In this document: one piece after another, positions 48,400 through 57,775 of the stretch | Numbering within the stretch: the stretch's first letter is position 1 | How the letters are laid out: the number at the start of each line of letters is the position of its first letter | Source: Melampsora larici-populina 98AG31 | Taxonomy: Eukaryota > Basidiomycota > Pucciniomycetes > Pucciniales > Melampsoraceae | Reading direction: 5' to 3' | Assembly: GCF_000204055.1 (NCBI RefSeq) | Contig: NW_006768777.1 | Span: 944,036-1,008,035, forward strand | DNA length: 64,000 nucleotides | Position numbers and translations under genes: made by a program | Notes under the pieces: generated by a model | Told to the model about the DNA's origin: nothing | The model's database searches: none | The model's input: the letters and a program-made list of their open reading frames with translations, nothing else

Positions 48400-50490
48400 C
48401 CCCCCCATCTTTGCTACATTGTGCAATCCCATCAAATCACAAAATTTCCTATGTTTGATAGGTGATAAAGCCTTCGTAAAAATATCAGCAATCATATCAT
48501 CTGTTGAGACATAATTAACCTTCAAACGCTTGTTTACAGCTAACTCTCTCAACCAATGATACTTCACATCTACGTGTTTCGTCCTTGATTTAAATTTCTC
48601 ATTTTTAGTAAGTGCTATAGCTCCTTGATTATCCAAATTCAATACCGGTGGACCTTCTTGTTTGATGTCTAAGTTTTCTAATAAGTGTGCAAACCAAACT
48701 AAATCTTGACCTCCTTCATAAGCGGATCAATATTCAGCTTCAGTTGTTGAAGTTGCAACATTCTCCTGTTTCTTGCTCTTCCAGTTTACCGTGCTATCTC
48801 CTAACATAGTCACGTAACCTCCAGTTGACCTTCTTGTATACGGACAAGCAGCAAAATCAGCATCTGCAAACGACCTCAAATTCAAACCATTACCTCCCAA
48901 CTGAATCCCTAAATCCTTTGTTCCATTTAAATACCGCAACACCCTTTTAAACGCCTGCCAATGAAGAATTGAAGGTTGATTCAGATGCTGTGATAACTGA
49001 GACACTACGAAAGATAAATCTGGCCTGGTCGCGTTGTTTAAATACATCAGCATCCCTACAGCATGTCGATAGTTTTCATTTAAGTCACTGAATTCCTTGT
49101 TTTCTTCAATTGATCCTGGAACTAAATAAGTATTAGGAATCATTGGACATCCGACTGGCTTGCATTCCAACATACCATATTCTTGTAATAAGTTTTCAAT
49201 GTATTGCGACTGAGATAATGTGATTGTCTTGTTGAGTCGGTCTCTTGTTACTTTCATACCAAGAATGTACTTGTAGTCGCAGTCTTCATCCATTTGAAAA
49301 CGTTCAGTTATTAAGCGTCTGAAGCGTGCAAAGTCATCTGAAGCCACGGTCATATCATCCACATGTACATGTACTATGCACTTCCAGGTTGGATCAGTGG
49401 AGATAAACAGGCTAGGATCGGATGATGAAGGAAGCAAAGAAATGGTTTTAAAGAAAGCCTTTAAACAATCGTACCATACTTTAGGTGCTTGTTTAAGGCC
49501 ATACAATGCTTGATTCAATTCTAACACCGAGTTTTCAGTTGCACCTTCGACTTTCAGACCTTTTGGGATTTTCATGTAAATTGTTTCTTCTGGTGAGCCA
49601 TTCAAAAACGCGGCTACTGCGTCCATTTGATGAACTTCTAAGTCGTCAATAGCAGCCATAGTGTTGACAGTGCGTAATGTTGTTAGTCTTCCTGTCGGCG
49701 CAAAGGTCTCATTGTAGTCCTCACCGTACTCTTGCAAAAATCCTTGTGCACATAATCTTGCTTTAAATTTTATCAGCTCTCCATCTCCACCCATCTTCTT
49801 TTTAAACACCCAAGTTGTTCCAATTGCTTTCTTTCCTTCCAGTAAATCTACTACATCCCAAACCTTCCTTCTATCCATGTTGTTCAATTCCGTATCAATC
49901 GCCTTCCTCCAGTCAAACTGCTTATCAGATCGTAGAGCTTGAAGATATGTTCTTGGATCCATGTCGACTTTAGCCACTCTTGCGGTTATTCTTGGACCAT
50001 TCGGTATCTTCAATGCTGCTAATGAAGCTTCTTTACAAAAATGTCTTCTCTCAGCTGAACGATATCGACGTCTCTTGGCTACTCGTGCTCGATGTTGTTT
50101 GGCGTCAGGAGGTAAGATGTTGCTTTCATCAATGACACTCAAAATATCTTGAATGGCTAGTACCAAGGTTGGTTGCCAGTCCCATGAATGCTTCGCTGGA
50201 ATGACAGGTTGAGCAGGTGATGGTGGTCGCAGAGCCGGAACTGCTTCTTCAGCGGACACAGATTCAGAAGGTAGAATGACAAGTTCGTTCTCTGGTGGAG
50301 TGGTAGGTGGTGTTGTTGATGTCAATACTAGCTGCTGCTGAACGACTTCAGGTTCTACTGAAGACAAGAACCCAGGTGCTGGTGCTGGTGGTGTGGGAGA
50401 AGGTGAAGGTGGCCTTCCTGATCCTCCAGTTGATGTTGGTGATGATGAAGGATGACCGGACAAAGAAGAATTCACAGACAATTCGTAAAA
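48394..50490 (-). pseudogene. Copia reverse transcriptase-RNase H fragment
   Basis: After a Pro/Ser-rich linker the RT begins with WRKAIDTELNNMDRRKVWDV and continues with TTWVFKKKMGGDGE, KARLCAQGFLQEYGEDYNETFAP,QMDAVAAFLNG, LNQALYGLKQAPKVWY and the catalytic VHVHVDDMTVAS (V/HVDD for the usual YVDD). RNase H shows SFADADFAACPYTRRSTGGYV, SKKQENVATSTTEAEY, then TGA at 48729-48727, continuing as SAYEGGQDLVW, LNLDNQGAIALTKN, HVDVKYHWLREL and DMIADIFTKAL. The stop sits at the usual EAEY-R position. Upstream domains are missing. It is probably read, if at all, from the LTR promoter. Confidence 0.9.
48400..48406 (-). other. Copia polypurine tract
   Basis: Seven G residues on the coding (minus) strand directly before the 3-prime LTR, the primer for plus-strand synthesis. 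Confidence 0.85.
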
Positions 50491-50628
50491 ATCATAAGAA
50501 TTTGTGTCAAAAAAAAAAAAAAAAATTGTTGTGTGTGTGTTGAAAAAGATTTTTAAAGTTTTCCAAGGTGATATACGTAATGACGTAATAGGTGATGTGA
50601 CGTTGAATCGAGTTAACAGCTTTAGGCT

Positions 50629-50640
50629 GGGCTCATAACC
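50629..50640 (-). other. Copia primer-binding site matching initiator tRNA anticodon arm
   Basis: Directly after the 5-prime LTR the minus strand reads GGTTATGAGCCC. Its complement GGGCTCATAACC matches the anticodon stem-loop of eukaryotic initiator tRNA-Met, including CAT. This is the half-tRNA priming mode known from Drosophila copia and some fungal Copia elements, not 3-prime end priming. Confidence 0.8.
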
Positions 50641-51145
50641 AAATGAATGAAGAATCCTAAGATTGTTCAACGTTAGTTTTGTAAAGAAACTAATACACTG
50701 ATCGAAAGAGATTTGACAATACCTAAGATTGTTCAACGTTAGTTTTGTAAAGAAACTAACACACTGATCGAAAGAGATTTGACAATCTGAGAGAAACGAA
50801 GATTGGACAAAAATTGTTTATGAGTTCGATTTCCTTTCTAAACTAAATCAACTAACTAAACTACTACACTATACCTAAGATTGTTCAACGTTAGTTTTGT
50901 AAAGAAACTAACACACTGATCGAAAGAGATTTGACAATCTGAGAGAAACGAAGATTGGACAAAAATTGTTTATGAGTTCGATAAAAGAGAAAAGAGAACA
51001 ATGATGATTGTGAAGTTCTTTTATCCTAACTCAGAAACATGACGTCATAACAAATCACGAACAATTGTATAATGTAAGCAAAAGAAAAGTAAAAGTGCAT
51101 GATAGAAGAGAAATGCTACGTGTTGTGATATTACATATCTCAATT
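50641..51145 (-). repeat. Copia 5-prime LTR
   Basis: A 505-bp partner of the LTR at 47894-48399 with the same internal three-copy repeat. The differences are mostly G/A or C/T, plus one short indel near 50870. Confidence 0.9.
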
Positions 51146-52795
51146 AGCAGCTACAGCAATCTTGCTCGGAATGGCTTCTTTCCATTGACTGAAGTTATCC
51201 AACACAGCACACCACAATGCAACAATGTCCATGTCAGAGTAGCCGTCAGGTCCCTCCACAAACCATGAGGATTGAGTGGGCTTCTCTTCGCTAACAGGTT
51301 TCTTAGGTCGTCCGCGTCCTTTTTTTCAGCTGGAGGTTCACTCATCGGGTTGATAGGGGTGACTGCAGTCAGCTGTGATCCAACAGGTGTGAACAAATCC
51401 GGATTCAAGATCGAAGCTGGGGTGTTTGTTGGCAAGGAAATCAAACCCTGAGGCCAAGTCGATATCAAAGGTGCTGATGTGGCTGAGCTAGCCAAAACCT
51501 GCCCCAATCGGATCAAGTCTGCTTGAGAGGGGGAAGCCAAGGGTGAACCTTGAAAGGCTGGGAAAGTCGATCCCGGCGTGAAGTTAGAAGATACCGTGCT
51601 GAGAGATTCAATTGGAGTGTTGGTGGTTGATGCCAATATAGCTGTATGTGGCTCTGTTGATTTGTTGGATTTAAGAGGGGGTTTACTGGTTTTCTGTTTC
51701 TGTTTGCGTGGCATGGTGGCTTGATCAATCAAGAGGGGAATGTGGAGAGGTTGAAATGATTTTTTTTTTCACGTTCCCAGCAAACCCAGTGTAAAAATTG
51801 ACTGGGTGTACCAGGTCTTTGGGCAACCCGGTTATGTTTGAACACGGCTATTGTGTGTCTATTACACCTGGTTTAACCGGATTTGATACATGAGTGTGGA
51901 TTTTAGCCGAGTTCTTGATGGAGAAGAACTCCGTGATCTTTGACTGAGTTAGATTCTGGGTCTGTCTGAGGGTGAGATCATCAAGAAGCTTATTCAAAGC
52001 TTGTATGTGATCAGCCTCGGATTGGTTGATTTCAGGATGGAAGTACTGGACTGGACGCGAAAATAAGAAGTACTTGAGCTCATCAACAGCGGATTTTGCC
52101 TGTGAGATGGTTAACGTTTACGAGGTTCATCAGCATCTTCTTCTGCCTCCTCTTCCATCGGCAAGACCTCATGGCCAGCAGCAGTGGTACCAAGGATCTC
52201 AATGTCTGTAGGCATTGGAACTTCAGCTTTGGTAGATCAAGCCTCAATCTCAGGATTCAAAAGGGCCTCAATACTAATTCGGTTAGAGCGACTACTTTCT
52301 TCAAGTCTGGGGCAAGCGTCGAGGAGATTGAGTTGATCTTCGAGGGCTGAAACTACTCGGTCGAGGCCTGCATCAGGCGTAACCATTGGGACTTTGTTCT
52401 CATCGGAGTCTGAGTTTTTGCTTTGATAAGCGGCAATAACACCAGTGTGCTTGTTACAATTTGTGATAGTGTCTTGTGTGATCAAGTTCCAAGCTTCGCG
52501 GGCCATGAACATGGCCTCGAGTTGATTGATTGCAAAGACATCTTTTGCCGGCATGTCGGGGTTATCCTCGTATCTTTGAATGGCTTCAGCAACAAGTTTG
52601 CGCCGGTAGATAGCCTTGAAGGCCCGAATGATACCAGCATCGCAGGGCTGAAGATGACTGGTCATGTTTGGTGGGAAGAAGACACATTTGATGTGACTTA
52701 GAATTACGGTCTCAGCTGCTAGTGTATGTCCGCTAAAGTTGTCAAGAAGGAGAAGAATCTTGCGTCCCTCATTGGCCATCCGATCATTAAAGCGT

Positions 52796-54405
52796 TGTGG
52801 TGATCTATTTATGATATTAAGCAAAAAAATCAATCATCTTTACTTTACCAGTTTATTAGCAAACTTCAATATAGCAGAGAATTTGAAATTCAGGTTTTCA
52901 GATCAATTGAAGCTCTTAGAGGCTTATGTATACTTATTAGCTCATTATTATGTCATCTTATTTCAAAATTATTATTAAGATCAACATAGTTTACTTACAA
53001 AGTTATTACAAAAAGACAGAAAAAGAAAAGATAAGAAAAATTCGAAAATATAGGTGTAAAAGTTGGAAAATGGTTTTTAGCTTATTTATAATTAAGTTAT
53101 GGGTTTTATAAGGTTAGAATATGAAAGAACAACAGTTTATTATACAGGAACAATTTTAATATTCAAGGTTGATAAGGGGAAACAGAAGTTATTAGCAGAA
53201 AGGTACTTTTTCGAAGTTGGTAAACAAGGGTTTACAGGTAGTTTTACATATGTAATGGTGGTAGTAGTAGAAATTAAGGTTGCCAAGAGGATTTTCCGGG
53301 ACTTTTAAGGTTATAGAAGATGATGTCATGTTACATGAGCAAGAGAAAGAGAGTAGCAGCTGTGAAAAGTGAAGAAAATAGGTGAAAATCGTCGAAAATG
53401 GAGGTTTTCAGCTAATTACATATGTCAAATGACGTCAGAATAAGTTGGTAGATGGCTCATTCAACGCAGAAGAGTGGATTACATAATGTAAAACCTTTAA
53501 ATCATTAGTAACGGAGGTGTATGTAAAAAGTTATAAGGGAAATTGGTCTGAATCTCGAATTTACAGTCACAAGTCACATGTAACACCAAAAACCTTAACT
53601 TCACAACTCAATATCTTACTCATCACTCATCAGAAGTAGGTATTATAGGTGTCAGAAATGATCAGTAACACGTGGGCTACAAGATGCACTTTAGTAATCA
53701 AAAATTGGAGCACATCTGAAAAAATTCGTAATCTCAAAAATTGGGTTTCAGCTAGTTTACAAGGAAAAAATCACCTGTAATCATCATAAGAAGTGCTGTA
53801 CATTACATCATTGCGTCATTGATCACTTTTGGCTGTGAAAATTACATCATACATTAGTAACAAGATCATTACATTGCGTCATTACATGGTTTTTAGGGTT
53901 ATTTAGGCGGATTTGATTGGTTTTTGAGGCTGTTGACTGTTGTAAAGATTGTTACATGTGGATATAAGTACTCCTTGATGATTTTAGGATTGTAGCGCCC
54001 TTTTCTGCATCTTATACCTTTGTTGTAGTGTTATAAATCATCATTTATTTACTATATTTGTACTAAGATCACTTAAATCCGCCCCTTCAAAGCAAGGAGA
54101 AATTTATTTACGTGTGTTAAAGACTACAAGTCTAATTGGGAATAATACTTACAACAGTATTGCTAGTAATAAACATAGTGTGTGACTTTTTGCGCTTAAA
54201 ATCTGGGAATAATACTTAACAACAGTATTGCTTTATTTCTCTGGTGCTTTTTATCTTTTTCTCTGTTATCACAAAGTGGTCAGCAAGTGCCCTTGTGCTG
54301 GTTTCTTTGAAGAAGGCAGTCTTTAGGCAACTTCTACTATATTACACGTAGTAGATTATCCCTTCTTAGGTGTTGTAAAGCTCTTGTTGAGCTTTTAATA
54401 CTACA
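52796..54405. mobile_element. Solo LTR (1.6 kb) inside the Tigger transposase
   Basis: The insert begins TGTGGTGATC, ends AATACTACA (TG...CA form) and is flanked by GCGT at 52792-52795 and 54406-54409. Removing it joins the Tigger frame. It has no long coding frame and no second copy, as expected of an LTR left after recombination. GGGAATAATACTTA-ACAACAGTATTGCT occurs twice near 54137 and 54209. The parent family (Gypsy-like by size) cannot be seen here. Confidence 0.75.
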
Positions 54406-55916
54406 GCGTAGCAACCAATCACCAAAGATTGATGCTGTCATCCAAGCCTTTGAGTTGAATTGGTAATCAAAAAACCAGTACGAAGCGTCTTGTCAACCAA
54501 AGCAACGAGGTCGCCGGACATAACCAATTACAAGTGGTTTGAGTTTATCTGATCCATCGGCATTGCAGCAAAATAGATATGACAGTCGTTTCTTTGAACC
54601 TTTTACTCCGGCAGTCGAGACCGTTGCTAGTGTTTGATTGGGTGGCATGCTGAGAGAAGACACACATATGTATAAACATAAGGAACGGATAGAGAGAGAA
54701 ATGAAAGGGAAAGTACATACCACCACAGGAGGCCGGTCTCATCAGCGTTGTAAATATTTGAGGGTTCAAACCCCTTTGTGAGCTCGATCATTTTCTTCCT
54801 TGCAGTTTCAACATCAGTTTCATCAGCAGCCCCTGCTTCACCGTGCATCTGGAAGTTGAAGATGTTGTATCTTCTCTTGAACTTGCTGATCCAACCACTT
54901 GAGTACTTAGCTTTGATTCCAAGGATCTCGCCAAAGTGACCAGCTTTGGTTCGGAGGACTTCAGCAGTGATGACTAGCTTGTGGGCGTGAGCTTCGAGAA
55001 TCCAGTGAAATAGGGCTTGTTCAAGTGCGGGGTGTTTGCTGGTCCGAATGCGTTTGACTGAACCATTTCCAAGTGTTGAGTTGACATGAATTTTTGTCTT
55101 TGATTTGAGCCATCGGCTGAGACAGCCTTGATCGAGGCCAAAGTGTGCAGCAGTCTCTGCTTGGGTGGTTTTGTTCTTCAGATGCCAGCGAATGACCTCG
55201 TCTTTCTTATCGAGTGAATGATGGCGTCGTGGTGGCTTAGTATCTTTTTTTGGCCTTTGGATTTGACTGAAACACTTGATCGAGTCTTTTTTCGCGGTGG
55301 AGATAGTCTAGAGCTAGATGATTTCACCTTATGTTTCTCTTTTGAATTGACCTCACCCTTGTCATTTTTAGACTTAGCTCAATGTTCTGCTTCGCGGTCT
55401 CGTTTTGCAACCACCTTCTTCCCTTCAGAAACCTTTTCGTATCCGGATAAGAGGCGAGGTGCAGCTGAGGTTTCAGTAGCACCTGATTCTAAAGAACAAA
55501 ATGAAAACAATTACATGATACAATCAAAACACTACCATGTTTAAGAACAGAGAAAAAGTGAGCTTACTTATTAAGCCATCGGCAATCTTTTCAAGTTTAA
55601 TGGCCAGAAGATCATCATAAATGGTATTCCAAGTTTTGTGCTTACGAGCTTTACTGATATAGTTCAAAACACATTCCAGGCCATATTTCCCACCCTTGAG
55701 GTGCTCCTTGAAATCTGCTTCAGGAACATCCTTAGCAAAAGCAACATCCATGTCATGGTTCACTGTACCCCACATCCCCATATCTAAATCAGAAACAACT
55801 GGAACACAGCTGAATCTGGTGAAGATTGAACCTTCACGCTTGGCTAAACCAAGAGGTGAGGTCTGGCTAAGAGAAAGAATGCGCACAATGAGTTGATCAA
55901 GTTTTGAAGCAGTCAT

Positions 55917-56599
55917 AGTTGTGATGGAAAAGAATTTATGAATATTTTAGGTGTTGAGCGTCTGAAATTCTGCAAGATCAGAGGGATATCCCAAAATGAG
56001 AATTGGTCTTTTGAGCACGTGAGGGGTCAATCTGTCCTAGTGACAGAAACAAGATGGACACCTGCACATGTACACAATGGAGATGGCCAAAGTTGCTGTA
56101 GATTGTCAATCTGACCTTTCCAACTCAATTCAGTCTGATTTAAGCTGGTTTAGCTTCCTTGCTCACATCATATTGAAGCATAACTGCTTCCGTGATTTAT
56201 GTCATGCTTGTTTTCCCATGCTAAACATGTGATTTTACAAGCATATCACCCAAAACCTGGAGCATATGTTTAATATGCTTATAAATCTGATTTTACTGCC
56301 CACCAAAAATGGTTGCATCATTTTTGATGCTTGAATAAAAATATGCTTGTGTAGTGAATGCTTATAAAGGAAACTCACTGTATACCTTTTGAAGAACTTG
56401 AGGGAAAATGATCGATTGATTTCCTGGCCCGATTTTCTTTACCCGATGAGATGCCCCGAGTAGTAATACGCGCATCAGAAGAGATGATGATTGATCGAAT
56501 CAAGGGATGAGTTCTGATGATGATTCCATTAAGATAGTCTTAGAAATCGATTCATAAAGAAACCATCTCAGAGAACTCGATCCATCAAAACCCAATCAT
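55917..56599. other. Tigger upstream end and promoter of the next gene
   Basis: From 55917 to 56380 lies the Tigger leader and right inverted end, with several ATATGCTT/AAGCATAT words. From 56383 to 56599 host sequence includes the promoter of the small gene at 56600. No other gene. Confidence 0.55.
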
Positions 56600-57332
56600 G
56601 GTATGTGTGTCTCTTTGACCCCGCTTGAAAAGAAGGGACCAAGGAATTGACTTGAGATTTACAAACAATTATAGCATCCTCAACTTCCAGAAGTCCTTAC
56701 AACGGTCTTAATCAAATTCGATAAAGGTGAATTTTCGGATTTTACACATACCAAACTCTGTCTTTCTTTCTTTTTTTTCATCCATCAAGTTTAGATTTAA
56801 GTCAGATGAACCAGACTTCGAAAAAAGATGCAAAAAAAAACCATCAAAAAATGAATACTAACGTGTTTTTTCTTTAATTTATTCCTATTCTTTAATATGA
56901 TTCCCAAAAACCCAGTAACGATTCTTTTACCAATAAACAAATCAACCACTTTACTTCAACTAAAACAAACTTGTTTAAATATCTTTCAATCTTCTACTAC
57001 TACTACTACTACTACTTCTTTAAATCAACCAATAAATCAATTAAATCAATTAAATCAATTTGATTTCTTTCGTCGTAAGGATCAAAAGAATTCGTCTCAT
57101 TGGATCTTATGTGATCTTTCGTCTAGTTTAAATGATTTAGATTTTAAAGAAGCTGAAGTATTAGGTGTAGGATTCGTTAATTCTAATGGTTTGTTCAATT
57201 CTTTTGTTTTGGTTTGGTTTGGTTTTTGACTTGAATTTGATTTTTTTTATTTCCTATACATGTAACATAGGTATTTGTTCTGAACCCAAGATTCAAGTAT
57301 GGATCGAATCAGAAATCAATCAAGAAGAATGA
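56600..57332 (+). CDS. Unknown small protein, 129 residues
   Basis: Four exons: 56600-56602 (the ATG alone), 56675-56726, 56916-57188 and 57271-57332, each join in phase. The product starts MHPQLPEVLTTVLIKFDK. It continues TILLPINKSTTLLQLKQTC, a strand-helix pattern resembling a ubiquitin-like fold, then a Thr run and an Asn/Gln-rich insert (LNQPINQLNQLNQ, from a CAATTAAAT repeat). It ends with ICSEPKIQVWIESEINQEE. No signal peptide or membrane span. I do not recognise the family. An exon consisting only of the start codon is unusual but is supported by GTATGT directly after ATG and by the open frame that follows. Similar 3-nt first exons are known in intron-rich fungi. Confidence 0.65.
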
Positions 57333-57775
57333 ACTCTCATTCGATTCTTCCTACTTCTTTCCAAATCAAACATGTTGTTTTTTTACTTCAAAAACTTTTA
57401 ATTTGTAAAATTAAATCTTTTCATTCCATCTTTTATAATTACAAACTTTAGATTTCTTTAGAAACAAGAAAAAACTATATGATCATGATCTGATTGCATT
57501 ACTACTACTACTACTACTATATGCTACTACTTAAACATCTTCAAATGAAAACTTCAAATTTGTTTTTCATTCCTAGTTTTCCTTCCAAAATAACTTCTCT
57601 ATAATCTTCACACCAATCTCTCTTTGAAGAGAAAACATTAAATCCCAAAAGAAGAGAATGAAATTAATGGAAATCTTTGATTTAGAAAAACTTCAACAAG
57701 TTTGAGGTGGATTTATAATCTTTGATGAATTATTAATTGTCTTGTGAGATCCCCCAAAAAATCAATCAATCAATA
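57333..57775. other. Convergent 3-prime spacer
   Basis: AT-rich, with an ACT trinucleotide run at about 57500. It may contain a short last exon of the TB2/DP1 gene near 57690-57720 (see that entry). Confidence 0.5.

Larger units (their letters stand above)
47894..51145 (-). mobile_element. Copia LTR retrotransposon lacking gag, protease and integrase
   Basis: Two LTRs (506 and 505 bp) differ at only some eight sites by eye. The element is flanked by the 5-bp duplication AGCAG (47889-47893 and 51146-51150). Reading is on the minus strand. A primer-binding site abuts the upstream LTR and a G7 polypurine tract abuts the downstream one. The interior is only 2.24 kb and contains reverse transcriptase and RNase H but no gag, protease or integrase, so a large 5-prime deletion occurred before or after insertion. 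With complete replication signals it could in principle be moved by helper proteins. Confidence 0.92.
46732..51714 (-). pseudogene. Harbinger accessory Myb/SANT-like protein, split by Copia
   Basis: Translation starts MPRKQKQKTSKPP at 51714; a Ser/Thr/Pro-rich part leads to an A7 run near 51325, where the frame must shift to continue as an AT-hook-like GRGRPKKP. Next comes the trihelix/SANT-type block WFVEGPDGYSDMDIVALWCA and NFSQWKEAIPSKIAVAA. The Copia lies here. On its far side, at 47893, the same frame resumes with ILSDHMAQKNRPGQSPREC, then exons with IEWLERKFKEGWEHVKS, an acidic stretch (DDDDADGNNGDNG, 47.3 kb), and a basic coiled segment (AKLEAKKEKQQAH), stopping at 46732. The partner protein recruits the transposase to the element ends (family knowledge). 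It is dead from the Copia insertion and the frameshift. Confidence 0.82.
44254..51849. mobile_element. PIF/Harbinger element inserted in the Tigger
   Basis: Inverted ends of about 57 bp, nearly identical, start AGCCGTGTTCAAACATAACC at 44254 and, read back, at 51849. They are flanked by the 3-bp duplication ATT (44251-44253, 51850-51852), as in PIF/Harbinger. It carries the expected two genes facing each other: a DDE transposase (+) and a Myb/SANT-like accessory protein (-). The Copia insertion at 47894-51145 interrupts the second. Confidence 0.92.
44120..55916 (-). pseudogene. Tigger/pogo transposase split by two insertions
   Basis: The gene starts at 55916 with an N-terminal region of no known fold. 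It then runs through a basic Ser-rich stretch and a CENP-B-type HTH (DEVIRWHLKNKTTQAETAAHFG; GCLSRWLKSKTK; FHWILEAHAH) to the DDE core: YNADETGLLWW, then LKPLVIGYVRRPRCFG (55.2-54.5 kb). A solo LTR separates KAWMTASIFGDWL from LLLLDNFSGH and FPPNMTSHLQPCDAG (52.8-52.3 kb). The acidic C-terminus (SEPFSSSSESSSSPESDSDD) lies beyond the Harbinger, ending at 44120. TGA stops at 55381-55379, 54495-54493 and 52239-52237, a frameshift in an A7 run near 55245, and another near 52110 add to the damage. Tigger transposases bind the inverted ends and cut and paste at TA. Clearly dead. Confidence 0.88.
43653..56380. mobile_element. pogo/Tigger-type element, 12.7 kb with nested insertions
   Basis: The ends are perfect inverted copies: CAGTGAGTTTCCTTTATAAG then CAT runs inward from 43653 and from 56380. 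Both are flanked by TA (43651-43652, 56381-56382), the Tc1/mariner-superfamily target. Short ATATGCTT/AGCATA words recur near both ends. Without the Harbinger (44254-51849) and the solo LTR (52796-54405) the element would be about 3.5 kb, normal for Tigger. It carries a CENP-B-like transposase on the minus strand. Confidence 0.9.
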
